The position numbers and the translations under genes are program-made. The notes under the pieces were generated by a model that did not search any database, was not told the origin of the DNA, and was given only the letters and a program-made list of their open reading frames with translations. A stretch of 64,000 bases of DNA from Flavobacterium aquicola (lineage in GTDB: Bacteria > Bacteroidota > Bacteroidia > Flavobacteriales > Flavobacteriaceae): contig NZ_QUNI01000009.1 in the NCBI RefSeq assembly GCF_003385115.1, positions 123,960-187,959 of the forward strand, read 5' to 3'. Positions 46,399 to 54,494 of the stretch are shown in pieces (position 1 is the first letter of the stretch; each line of letters starts with the position of its first letter).

Positions 46399-46466
46399 CG
46401 TCAAATTTATTTATAATAAGTCTAAGTAAAAATAAATTTCTGTTAAAAAAATCAATAAAATCAGCA

Positions 46467-48830
46467 ATGCGCACAAAATATATTTTTTCCATTCTATTCC
46501 TGTTACTGGCTCTTATATCATTTTCACAAAAAAAAGAAATTACTAAAAAAAATACGGCCGCTGAAAAGAAAGTTGAAAAAGACAGTCTTGCCCAAGCATT
46601 AAAAAATGTAGAAATTAAAGGAAAATCAAAAAAACAAAAAATTGAAACCAGCGGTTTTGCGGTAGCAATTATAGAAACTAAGGAAGCGTCACTAAGAAAC
46701 CTAACGACTAACGAACTTCTAGACAGATCAGTTGGTGTACGTGTGAGACAAAATGGAGGAATTGGTTCTAATGTAGAATATAACCTGAATGGGATGTCAG
46801 GAAGCACTGTTGGAATTTTTATTGATGGATTAGAAGCTTCCACATACGGTCAGTCTTTTAATCTAAATAACATACCGCCTTCTATGATTGAGCGCATCGA
46901 GGTTTATAAAGGCGTCCTGCCCGCACATTTAACAGGTGATTATGTAGGCGGCGCAATTAACGTAGTACTAAAGAAAGATGTGTCCAAAAATAGTGCTAAC
47001 GCGGCAGTCTCTTACGGTTCATTCAATACTTTTCAATCAGATGCCGGTGTGACATTTCGTGAGAAAAAAACAGGGCTTTCGTTTAGAGGTTCAGGATTTT
47101 ACACCTATACGGACAACAGTTTTGAGACTTGGGGAAGATCTACAACCTATGTGAATGAGTGGTCACAAATAATTAGACATTATCGTGCCAAGCGATTTAA
47201 CAATGATTATAAATCTTTAGGAGGACGTTTCGAAGCTGGTTTTACCGATACCAAATGGGCCGATCAGTTTTTCATAGGCTACAACGGGTCAAGCAACTAT
47301 ACAGAGATTCCGCATGGTACAACGATGGCTATTCCTTATGTAGGCCGATTTAATGAAACAAAGGCGCATGCAATGCTTCTCAATTATAACAAAAGAAATT
47401 TTCTCGTAAAAGATTTGGCATTAAACATTAACGCGGTGCGAAGCGATCGTAATACCTATTTGCAGGATACTGTTGGCTATGCTTACAACTGGGATGGAAA
47501 AATTAGAACTACGCCAATTTCAGTAATTGATTATGATGAAAATGGAAATCCAAAATTCAGAAGAGATACTAATGGCAATATCATATATAGAGATAATACA
47601 ACAATCCCTGACACCTTAACTAAAACAATTCATATCCCTTTAAAAACGCTTCAAGGCGGACAGCAGGGAAGAAAAGTGATGACAAGTACCGACAGAAAAA
47701 TCACAAATGCCCGCACGAATTTAGGCTACATGATTACTAACGGGCATCGTATTTCATTAAATCATAAATATGAATCAACTGACAGAAAAGACGAAGATTT
47801 ATTTAATCCGAATTCCAGTGACTTGGCGACCAAAAGCACTATAACCAAGAATATCATTTCGATGAATTATGAGGCTGAAACTTTCAATAGAAAACTGACA
47901 ACTAATATTTTAGGAAAATACACCACAAATCAGACAAAACAGATAAAATCCGAAATCGTCACTACTGACGGTGTAAACTCACTTGTAAAAAATGAAAGTA
48001 TAACATCTGACAATAATTTTGGCTATGGAGCTACTGCCTCTTACAATGTAATTCCAGCACTATTCATTATTGGATCTATGGAAAACTCATACATAATGCC
48101 TACTGACACCCAATTATATGGAGCATCTGAAATTAATATTTTAGAAAACCTTCAGTTAGAGCCGGAAAAATTCATCAACTATAATTTGGGTTTACGCTGG
48201 AATCCGTCTGATTTTGGCAAACATAAAGTATCGCTGTATGCTAATGCCTTTTGGCGAAATGGTTACAATAAAATCACACAGCAGGCTGTAGCAGACTCAG
48301 AAATTGAAAATGAAGAGGAAGCTGACATACAAACAACCCGATATGTGAATCTAGGAAGAACACAAGCCCGTGGTTTCGAAGCAGAGATTATCTATATCTA
48401 CAATAACAGATTGAATACTTCTTTGAATTTTTCCAAATTCAACAATGTATTTAAGCAAGAGTTTGACGAAAATGGCAAACCGCATGCCTATTATGGACAG
48501 CAGGTAGTTAACGAACCTTTTTTTACTGCCAATGCCAATTTTCAGTACAGATTCAACAACGTTTTCCAGAAAAAATCAATCCTTAATACTTACTACTCCA
48601 TTGGCTATGTAGGCGAATATTATATAGTGTGGGGACAGCCGGACTGGTCTTTAACCCCAACTCAATTCACCCACGACCTAGGCGCAAGTTATCGTTTCCC
48701 TTCTGGAAAACTAGTAGCAAGTTTGGATGTGAAAAATCTGCTGAACGCAGATATATATGACAATTTTGCGATACAAAAACCAGGCAGAGGAATCTTCTTC
48801 AAATTGAATTACACATTTAGTAAATTTTAA
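46467..48830 (+). CDS. TonB-dependent receptor, xenosiderophore-type (XusA-like)
   Basis: This 787-residue outer membrane receptor has a signal peptide (FSILFLLLALISFSQ) and a charged linker instead of a CarboxypepD domain. The plug has LLDRSVGVRVRQNGGIGSN, VGIFIDGLEAST and IERIEVYKGVLPAHLTGDYVGGAINVVLK. A barrel ends GIFFKLNYTFSKF. The frame is open upstream to 46236, but that part overlaps the AraC gene and its promoter, so ATG 46467 is the start. Pairing with a DUF4374 lipoprotein 26 bp downstream and an AraC regulator suggests siderophore or haem-related uptake like the XusAB pair of Bacteroides (inference). Confidence 0.9.
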   Translation: MRTKYIFSILFLLLALISFSQKKEITKKNTAAEKKVEKDSLAQALKNVEIKGKSKKQKIETSGFAVAIIETKEASLRNLTTNELLDRSVGVRVRQNGGIGSNVEYNLNGMSGSTVGIFIDGLEASTYGQSFNLNNIPPSMIERIEVYKGVLPAHLTGDYVGGAINVVLKKDVSKNSANAAVSYGSFNTFQSDAGVTFREKKTGLSFRGSGFYTYTDNSFETWGRSTTYVNEWSQIIRHYRAKRFNNDYKSLGGRFEAGFTDTKWADQFFIGYNGSSNYTEIPHGTTMAIPYVGRFNETKAHAMLLNYNKRNFLVKDLALNINAVRSDRNTYLQDTVGYAYNWDGKIRTTPISVIDYDENGNPKFRRDTNGNIIYRDNTTIPDTLTKTIHIPLKTLQGGQQGRKVMTSTDRKITNARTNLGYMITNGHRISLNHKYESTDRKDEDLFNPNSSDLATKSTITKNIISMNYEAETFNRKLTTNILGKYTTNQTKQIKSEIVTTDGVNSLVKNESITSDNNFGYGATASYNVIPALFIIGSMENSYIMPTDTQLYGASEINILENLQLEPEKFINYNLGLRWNPSDFGKHKVSLYANAFWRNGYNKITQQAVADSEIENEEEADIQTTRYVNLGRTQARGFEAEIIYIYNNRLNTSLNFSKFNNVFKQEFDENGKPHAYYGQQVVNEPFFTANANFQYRFNNVFQKKSILNTYYSIGYVGEYYIVWGQPDWSLTPTQFTHDLGASYRFPSGKLVASLDVKNLLNADIYDNFAIQKPGRGIFFKLNYTFSKF

Positions 48831-48856
48831 TAACAACCCAATTTTAAACTAATATC

Positions 48857-50239
48857 ATGAAAAAAAATCTATTTAAAATAGTATTATTTAGTGCAGTCAC
48901 AGCTCTAACATTAGGAAGCTGCAGCGATGATGATAAAAATGATTCAGTAACAAATCCTCCCGTAGCCGAAAGTACACGCTGGGTTTCTTTAACTGGATCT
49001 TTTCCTGACGCTGAAGGAACAGCTGGAAATGGAGGCACCCGTGCCTATGCTATTACATTAGAGAATGCTGCTAACCCAAATTATGAAGTGGATCTTTTTA
49101 AAATGGACGGCGGTAAATATACAGTAGGTTTCGCTTTAAAATCAAGCCGTACAGCCCGCGTACAAGCTTCTGAAGATGGTAAATTTCTATATAACATCCA
49201 ATATACAGGAACTGAAGGCGGTGTTTTCAACAAGTACAAAGTTTCTGGTGAAGGAAAATATGAGGAAGATGGTTTTGAATTAAATACAGCTACAATTTTA
49301 GGAACATCACCTCGCTGGGTAAAAGCTGCAGAAGGCATCGGAGTAGGAGTTTTTGCAAACGCAGTAGCTTCATATGAAGGAACTGCTCCAAACTTTGTTT
49401 ATAAAAACAGAGACAGCGAAATAAAAATTGCAACGATAGATTTGAATAATACAGCAATTACTAACACTGTAGCATTTAATTTCCCTTGGACAGATGAAGA
49501 AAGAGCAGCCGGATATAGTGTAGGAAGAGTTGATGTTCCTGTATTAAATGCCACTAAAGACCGATTATTTATTGGCTGTAACGTAAGTAAAGTAGACCCT
49601 TCAAAAACACCTACAATAAATGCTGACACTGGCATACCTTCATGGCCTAATGACGCTGCAAAAATTGATGGTACAAAAACATTAGTTGTAGATTTTCCTT
49701 CTCTAAGAAATCCTAGAGTTATTACTTCTACTTTAACAAAAACAAACAATCACGGATACCGTACAATGACACAATATGTTGGTACAGATGGTAATATTTA
49801 CCAAGCTACAGCAACTTCTGGTCCAGACATTATCCGTATCAGCAAAACAAATAACAGTTATGATCCAAATTATCATTTTAATCTGAATACTGCTTTGAAT
49901 GTAACCGGCGCTAGCATTAAAGCCTGGAGATATATTAAAGACGGAGTGGGTGTTGTTCTTTACACAATTACTGGTACTAATGGCGGATACGTTGCATTAA
50001 TAAATCTAAATGATAAAACCGCCGAAAAATTAACTACAGATGTTGAAACAGATGCAGCTTTATCAACAACATTGGGTCAATTCCAAAACATTGGTATTGT
50101 TGGAGACAATGTATACCTTCCATTAACACCGCAAAGTAAAGATGGTAATATTTACATTGTAAACTGGAAAACCAAAGCAATCAAAAAAGGTGCTAAATTA
50201 AAAGGTGCTTCCGGAAGTTTCTATTTAGGTGCTTACTAA
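48857..50239 (+). CDS. DUF4374 lipoprotein (XusB-like)
   Basis: This 460-residue lipoprotein (SPII, Cys22 in LGSC, then SDDDKND surface-export signal) is of the DUF4374 family. The body reads as a beta-propeller: repeated blade-like segments such as GGKYTVGFALKSSRTARVQASEDGKFLYNIQ, GDNVYLPLTPQSKDGNIYIV and KAWRYIKDGVGVVLYTI. DUF4374 proteins are encoded next to TonB receptors; XusB of Bacteroides captures enterobactin at the surface. Here the PepSY-type third partner (XusC) is absent, and a strong terminator follows at once. Confidence 0.85.
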   Translation: MKKNLFKIVLFSAVTALTLGSCSDDDKNDSVTNPPVAESTRWVSLTGSFPDAEGTAGNGGTRAYAITLENAANPNYEVDLFKMDGGKYTVGFALKSSRTARVQASEDGKFLYNIQYTGTEGGVFNKYKVSGEGKYEEDGFELNTATILGTSPRWVKAAEGIGVGVFANAVASYEGTAPNFVYKNRDSEIKIATIDLNNTAITNTVAFNFPWTDEERAAGYSVGRVDVPVLNATKDRLFIGCNVSKVDPSKTPTINADTGIPSWPNDAAKIDGTKTLVVDFPSLRNPRVITSTLTKTNNHGYRTMTQYVGTDGNIYQATATSGPDIIRISKTNNSYDPNYHFNLNTALNVTGASIKAWRYIKDGVGVVLYTITGTNGGYVALINLNDKTAEKLTTDVETDAALSTTLGQFQNIGIVGDNVYLPLTPQSKDGNIYIVNWKTKAIKKGAKLKGASGSFYLGAY

Positions 50240-50269
50240 GTCTTTTTAGAACAAACAAAACTTAAAAAC

Positions 50270-50312
50270 AAAAACCCTGATAAATTTTGATTTATCAGGG
50301 TTTTTGTTTTTT
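50270..50312 (+). terminator. Terminator after the DUF4374 gene
   Basis: AAAAACCCTGATAAA (50270-50284) pairs perfectly with TTTATCAGGGTTTTT (50291-50305), then T-rich. It may also serve the converging gene. Confidence 0.9.
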
Positions 50313-50330
50313 TTAAAAGCTGGATGCCGA

Positions 50331-51038
50331 TTACATCAAACTCAAAATCTCTTTCTTGAAAGCGTCATATTCACCCTGCATAATCAAACCGTTGTCAAGG
50401 AGTTTTTTATAGTTTTGAAGCTTTGCAAAAAGTTCGTCCTGCGTCAATTCACTCGTTTTTTTCTCGGCCGAAGCAGCTGTATTTTCTACAATCGGCTCAG
50501 CATAATTAGAAACTACAGGCATAATTTCGGCAAAATCAGTTACTTCTTCCGCTTCTACTTCTTCAATCAATTCTGATTCTTCAATTGCTGCAGGAATATT
50601 TTCTTCATTAATGACTGATGCAGAAGCTGCAGCAACTGCGCCGTTTTTCAATATATCCAATTGTTCTTTGGCAAACGTAGCAATTTTTCTAGCCTGAATT
50701 TTTGGAATATAATCTATAGAAACCTGGATCTGTGTTTTGGTCGAAAACGAAAATTCAGAACCTAAAATATTTTCTTTCATAAATGTACCTTCAATTTCGT
50801 CCCAAGTAAAATCGGTGAAATTCATTGAAAGCCCCATATTCTTAGGCTGGCAGATAATAATTCTTTTATTGGTTACCACAATACTATCTGGAAAAACGGT
50901 GATAGCTGGTTTTTTCTGAACAGCAATATACCCTACTTCTTCATTTTTCATCAATAAATCATTCAGTTTTGAAGTGATTTTTTCGATGGCTTTTGGATCT
51001 TGTTCTTCGTTAAGGAACTTTTTAAGATTATCAATCAT
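50331..51038 (-). CDS. PH-like domain protein with C-terminal SHOCT domain
   Basis: This 235-residue cytoplasmic protein has a PH/bPH-like domain at residues about 35-130 (EEVGYIAVQKKPAITVFPDSIVVTNKRIIICQP, then FTDFTWDEIEGTFMKEN). An acidic, low-complexity linker (about 140-200) follows, then a SHOCT motif at the end: LTQDELFAKLQNYKKLLDNGLIMQGEYDAFKKEIL. SHOCT is a short oligomerisation motif. No enzyme activity is suggested; the role is unknown. It is a single gene, converging on the DUF4374 gene. Confidence 0.85.
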   Translation of the reverse strand: MIDNLKKFLNEEQDPKAIEKITSKLNDLLMKNEEVGYIAVQKKPAITVFPDSIVVTNKRIIICQPKNMGLSMNFTDFTWDEIEGTFMKENILGSEFSFSTKTQIQVSIDYIPKIQARKIATFAKEQLDILKNGAVAAASASVINEENIPAAIEESELIEEVEAEEVTDFAEIMPVVSNYAEPIVENTAASAEKKTSELTQDELFAKLQNYKKLLDNGLIMQGEYDAFKKEILSLM

Positions 51039-51122
51039 AGTATTTTATTTGAAAGTGTCTGATATTTTTGAACAAAAGTAATGTCTATTTTTCTAATTGC
51101 TTCGCCTATTCGGTAAAATATT

Positions 51123-51491
51123 TTACTCTAGGTCAATAATTTCAGTTTGAATTTTCTTGGTTAAACTTTTAAAAACCAACTCATAGGAATGATCGATTAA
51201 TTCTTTCAGCAGCGCATTTGGAACATCACTGTTTACAGCTATAGTATTCCAATGCACTTTACTCATATGAAAACCGGGCTGAATCGCATCATACTCGGCG
51301 CGCAGTTCTTGTGCGCGTTCTGGATCACACTTAAGATTCATCGATGGATTTCCTTTTTCCCACTGCAGTAAAGAGGAAAGTGCAAACATTTTCCCTCCTA
51401 CTTTAAACACCAAAGTATCTTCATCAAACGGAAAATGTTCCGTAACTCCTTTTTTGGAAAGGCAATATTCGTAATACGTTTCTAGATTCAT
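51123..51491 (-). CDS. MmcQ/YjbR-family protein
   Basis: This 122-residue protein is of the YjbR/CyaY-like fold (MmcQ family). Typical features are LETYYEYCLSKKGVTEHFPFDEDTLVFKVGGKMFAL, then NLKCDPERAQELRAEYDAIQPGFHMSKVHWNTI. Length is normal. The family is often annotated as DNA-binding, but the physiological role is unknown. No partner gene is obvious; a structured repeat separates it from the GNAT gene upstream. Confidence 0.9.
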   Translation of the reverse strand: MNLETYYEYCLSKKGVTEHFPFDEDTLVFKVGGKMFALSSLLQWEKGNPSMNLKCDPERAQELRAEYDAIQPGFHMSKVHWNTIAVNSDVPNALLKELIDHSYELVFKSLTKKIQTEIIDLE

Positions 51492-51554
51492 TATTGACTA
51501 AATTTAATACTATTTTGAAGCAGGAACATTCGCTTTATTTACAAGTTTCCTCCC

Positions 51555-51622
51555 GCTTTCCGTTGCAATCTTGCGGGCTGAACCCCAGCCCTCAAGGATT
51601 TCCACTGCAATCGGGGCTAAAG
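51555..51622 (-). repeat. Structured dispersed repeat, copy 3
   Basis: This copy reads on the minus strand. The complement of box 2 is GCTTTCCGTT (51555-51564). The hairpin is CTTGCGGGCTG with CAGCCCTCAAG (51570-51580 and 51585-51595). The complement of box 1 is TCCACTGCAATCGGGG (51601-51615). Confidence 0.85.
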
Positions 51623-51639
51623 AGAAACATGCTGCTTTT

Positions 51640-52047
51640 TTACACAATCTTTTCCATCATTCGTTCGGGAAATGCTAACTCTTTAAAACCAAATTTCTCA
51701 TACAAAAAGTGGGCATCTCTCGTTGCCAATCTCCATATTTTCACTGCTTTCAACGAAGGTTCCTCCATCATCGCCGAGATCAAAATAGAAGAATATCCTT
51801 TTCCTCTATGTTCTTCGGCTATAAAAACGTCCATCATATAAGCAAAAACCACATAATCGGTAATGACTCTGCCAAAACCAATCTGCACATCATTCAGATA
51901 AATTCCAAAACAAACGGAAGCATCAATTGTTCTCTGCACTTCATCACTTGTGCGCCCTGCAGTCCAATAAATGTCCTTTAGAAAATTCTGGATAAAAGGA
52001 ACATTCAGTTTTTGTTTATCTGTTGAAACGTAAATCTGTCGTAACAT
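51640..52047 (-). CDS. GNAT-family acetyltransferase
   Basis: This 135-residue cytoplasmic N-acetyltransferase is of the short GNAT form. The acetyl-CoA binding motif A is DVFIAEEHRGKGYSSILISAMM. The preceding strand VQIGFGRVITDYVVFAYMMD and the closing ATRDAHFLYEKFGFKEL are typical. The substrate is unknown. The end of the gene lies next to the structured repeat copy 3. Three codons after the last family motif the protein stops (MMEKIV), which is normal. Confidence 0.9.
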   Translation of the reverse strand: MLRQIYVSTDKQKLNVPFIQNFLKDIYWTAGRTSDEVQRTIDASVCFGIYLNDVQIGFGRVITDYVVFAYMMDVFIAEEHRGKGYSSILISAMMEEPSLKAVKIWRLATRDAHFLYEKFGFKELAFPERMMEKIV

Positions 52048-52067
52048 ATTTTGAAAAAAATTAATTT

Positions 52068-53102
52068 TTAAAGTTTTAATTTATCATTGATTTTGTTTAC
52101 CGGCTTGCTGATAAATTTTGGGGCATCAAACCGATAGCCAAAATACAACAAAATATAAGCCTTATCCTCTGAAACAACTTGGTTTTTAGTCTGATTATAC
52201 AAATTTGAGTCAAAATTAAAATTTAATCCAAAAAGAACCCTTTCAGTATTATACCCCATTCGAAGTCCTCCTTTTAAAGTGGTCAAAAAATAACTGTTAT
52301 TTTCTTCACTTCGGTTTCCGGAATTATCGATTTTTGAATCAATAAATTTAACTCCAAATGCTGTTGTTAAATTAGGTGCTATATAAAATTTCCTGCCAAT
52401 AATAAAGTTATAAAAATAACCTGCTCCCAAACTTACATCATAATCATTCTGTTTAGCTTGTGCAAAATCAGTTTCAAAGAATGTTTTTTTATAGTCATAG
52501 ATCAAAGTCGGAATAAAACTTCCGGCGCTTTCCTTTTGCCACTCGGTAAAGGACGTGATACTTTTTAGTGAAAATTTTGGATTAAAAATATACGAAGTCG
52601 ACATTCCGTATCGTGTCGTTTTCAAATTAGGAAATAACAAATACGCTTCTTTTTCAGGATCCCAATCAGAAACAAAATCTTGCGTGTTTGCAACATAATA
52701 GCCTCTCGTTTTGCTGTACTCAATTGTCTGAAGCCATCTGCCGGCAAAAAATCTAAAATTATATTCTGAAAATTTAGATTTCCCTTTCTTATCCTCATCT
52801 TCGTAAGCTGGCTGAAAACCATACGAAAACCCTATAAATTTATAATCGACGGCAAAAAAAAGTTTGTAATTATAATTGGTTTCCAAATACAAATTATCCC
52901 CATTTTTATCTTCCAAAGACTGAGCATCCGACTGGGAATTCAGATTGGCTCTAATCATTATTTTATCAGGATAGAAAACAATATTTGAAGTGTCTATTTC
53001 TTTTTTTTGACTAAAAACAGTTGCAACGCATAAAAACAAAACAGCAGAGAAAAGAGCAGTTTTCTGCCAATATTGATTATTGCTATATCTTACTGTTTTC
53101 AA
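52068..53102 (-). CDS. DUF4421 outer membrane-type protein
   Basis: This 344-residue protein has a signal peptide (FSAVLFLCVATVFSQ). The body is rich in alternating amphipathic strands (YNYKLFFAVDYKFIGFSYGF, EYNFRFFAGRWLQTIEYSKTRGYYV, VSLGAGYFYNFIIGRKFYIAPNL, YILLYFGYRFDAP), consistent with a beta-barrel of the DUF4421 family found in Bacteroidota. Function is unknown. The stop lies 20 bp before the GNAT gene start, so the two may be co-transcribed. Confidence 0.82.
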   Translation of the reverse strand: MKTVRYSNNQYWQKTALFSAVLFLCVATVFSQKKEIDTSNIVFYPDKIMIRANLNSQSDAQSLEDKNGDNLYLETNYNYKLFFAVDYKFIGFSYGFQPAYEDEDKKGKSKFSEYNFRFFAGRWLQTIEYSKTRGYYVANTQDFVSDWDPEKEAYLLFPNLKTTRYGMSTSYIFNPKFSLKSITSFTEWQKESAGSFIPTLIYDYKKTFFETDFAQAKQNDYDVSLGAGYFYNFIIGRKFYIAPNLTTAFGVKFIDSKIDNSGNRSEENNSYFLTTLKGGLRMGYNTERVLFGLNFNFDSNLYNQTKNQVVSEDKAYILLYFGYRFDAPKFISKPVNKINDKLKL

Positions 53103-53141
53103 TTCTTAATTTTAATTCTAATTTAAGTCTTTAAAATCTTT

Positions 53142-53909
53142 TTACAAAATAGCATACAAAATAGGTTTACTTGGGCTTGCATCATTCTCGAAAGAAGCAA
53201 TTTGTAAATTCAGCAGATAACTTCCGTCTTCTATGTGGTCATCTACAAAAATCATTTCGGTAATGGTGCAGTCCAATCTGGCATCGGAGTTTAGATTATT
53301 GACATCTTTTACATTCCAAAAGGCTTTGTGAGCCAATAATTTTCCTTCGTCTTTTTCTCTATCTACACTGGGTAAATCAATAAGCAAATGTTTGATTCCG
53401 TTTTCACGGATGAATTGCGAGGCATTCTCAGCCAGATAGGGCGGATTTGTATTTGAATATTTTAATGATTTTTTAATTCTAAAATTCGGAAGTGTTCTTA
53501 TGATTATCGCTTCCGCAGATGAATTGCCCCAAGCTTTTTTAATCTGATCCCTTGTTATCACCTCATCTTCTCCCTGCATTTCCGGAACAACCGAAACTAA
53601 TTCAGCCAAAAAGAAAAACTTTTTCAGCGATTGGTTGATACTATAAAATTCACTTGTAATATGCCCAAGACATTCGGTATGCGTTCCATGTCCGTGCGGA
53701 TTAAAAAAAACATTATTAAAATTCGTCGATGATTTTCCTTCGGAAACCTTACCTATCCAATCTCCAAAAACAACAGGTTCAATCACAGGTTTTTCGATAT
53801 ACCAAGCAATAGGATTATCGTCTGTATTGGTTAATGGTATCGAAATATCAATGGGTTTTGACAGATCGACTTCTATTTCTTGATTGTTATGCTGGATTGT
53901 TGTTTTCAT
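53142..53909 (-). CDS. Cyclase-family metal-dependent hydrolase (kynurenine formamidase-like fold)
   Basis: This 255-residue protein is of the PF04199 cyclase family. The start region is KPIDISIPL and the metal motif HGHGTHTECLGHI (HxGTHxxxP-like, with histidines and Asp/Glu ligands). GIKHLLIDLPSVDRE and AHKAFWNV follow, with LNLQIASFENDASPSKPILYAIL at the end. Members include kynurenine formamidase and other amide or lactone hydrolases; the substrate is unknown. The frame could begin at GTG 53933, but those eight codons come from the adjoining short repeat, so ATG 53909 is preferred. Confidence 0.85.
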   Translation of the reverse strand: MKTTIQHNNQEIEVDLSKPIDISIPLTNTDDNPIAWYIEKPVIEPVVFGDWIGKVSEGKSSTNFNNVFFNPHGHGTHTECLGHITSEFYSINQSLKKFFFLAELVSVVPEMQGEDEVITRDQIKKAWGNSSAEAIIIRTLPNFRIKKSLKYSNTNPPYLAENASQFIRENGIKHLLIDLPSVDREKDEGKLLAHKAFWNVKDVNNLNSDARLDCTITEMIFVDDHIEDGSYLLNLQIASFENDASPSKPILYAIL

Positions 53910-53919
53910 GCTTTTTTTA

Positions 53920-53959
53920 ACCGCAAGGTTCACAAAAGTTTACGCAAAGTTCGCAAAGA
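53920..53959 (+). repeat. GCAAAG-rich repeat, copy 1 (downstream of the GxxExxY gene)
   Basis: This 40-bp unit of spaced CGCAAAG-like words begins ACCGCAAGGTTCACAAAAG. It lies 7 bp past the stop of the nuclease-fold gene and abuts the cyclase start. It matches copy 2 closely. Confidence 0.8.
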
Positions 53960-53966
53960 AACTCTT

Positions 53967-54344
53967 TTAAAGATTATTTACGACTCTTTTAATTCCGTTT
54001 TTTATTAATAGAACATTAAAATTTATAAGCATACCTAGTTTGCAATTGGTAAGTTTTAAATACGTTAAAAGCTGGGCAAAATGAATATCATTTAACGCAT
54101 CAACAGATTTTATTTCTAAAATTAATTTGTTTTCGACAATTATATCTAAACGATAGCCTACATCTAACCGAACCTCTTCATAAATTAATGGGAGCGGTTT
54201 CTGTTTTTGAATTTCTAAACCAGTCTTTTTTAATTCATAAAACAAACATTCTTCATAAGCACTTTCTAAAAGCCCTGGTCCCAAAGTTTGATGCACCTTT
54301 AATGCACAATCAAAAACAATTTTAGATAATTCGTTTTCAGTCAT
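53967..54344 (-). CDS. GxxExxY protein (PD-(D/E)XK nuclease fold)
   Basis: This 125-residue protein is of the GxxExxY family. The naming motif is GLLESAY within LHQ-like HQTLGPGLLESAYEECLFYEL. The core YRLDIIVENKLILEIKSVDAL has the D...ExK pattern of PD-(D/E)XK nucleases, followed by HFAQLLTYLKLTNCKLGMLINFN. Length is normal for the family, whose biological role is unknown. It is tightly bracketed by two 40-bp direct repeats (7 bp after the stop and 12 bp before the start), with an inverted third copy further upstream. This suggests it moves with them (inference). Confidence 0.9.
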   Translation of the reverse strand: MTENELSKIVFDCALKVHQTLGPGLLESAYEECLFYELKKTGLEIQKQKPLPLIYEEVRLDVGYRLDIIVENKLILEIKSVDALNDIHFAQLLTYLKLTNCKLGMLINFNVLLIKNGIKRVVNNL

Positions 54345-54356
54345 ATATATTTTCTT

Positions 54357-54396
54357 ACCGCAAGGTTCGCAAAAGTTTACGCCAAGAACGCAAAGC
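54357..54396 (+). repeat. GCAAAG-rich repeat, copy 2 (upstream of the GxxExxY gene)
   Basis: It begins ACCGCAAGGTTCGCAAAAG, is in direct orientation relative to copy 1, and lies 12 bp from the start codon of the nuclease-fold gene. Confidence 0.8.
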
Positions 54397-54453
54397 TAAA
54401 CTTCTAGCTGATTATAAAATAAATATAAGAAAAATACTTAGATAAACAATAGC

Positions 54454-54486
54454 GACCCTTGCGTAAACCTTTGTGCTCTTTGCGGT
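54454..54486 (-). repeat. GCAAAG-rich repeat, copy 3 (inverted)
   Basis: The reverse complement begins ACCGCAAAGAGCACAAAGG and includes TTTACGCAAGG, matching copies 1 and 2 in the opposite orientation, between the nuclease-fold gene and hemW. Confidence 0.75.
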
Positions 54487-54494
54487 TAAATCTC

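Noticed and set aside
46236..46466. Upstream extension of the XusA-like receptor frame
   Set aside because: It overlaps the AraC gene, the direct repeats and the promoter; the signal peptide begins at 46467.
51494..51841. 115-codon plus-strand open frame
   Set aside because: It covers structured repeat copy 3 and the antisense of the GNAT gene; the protein has no coherent pattern.
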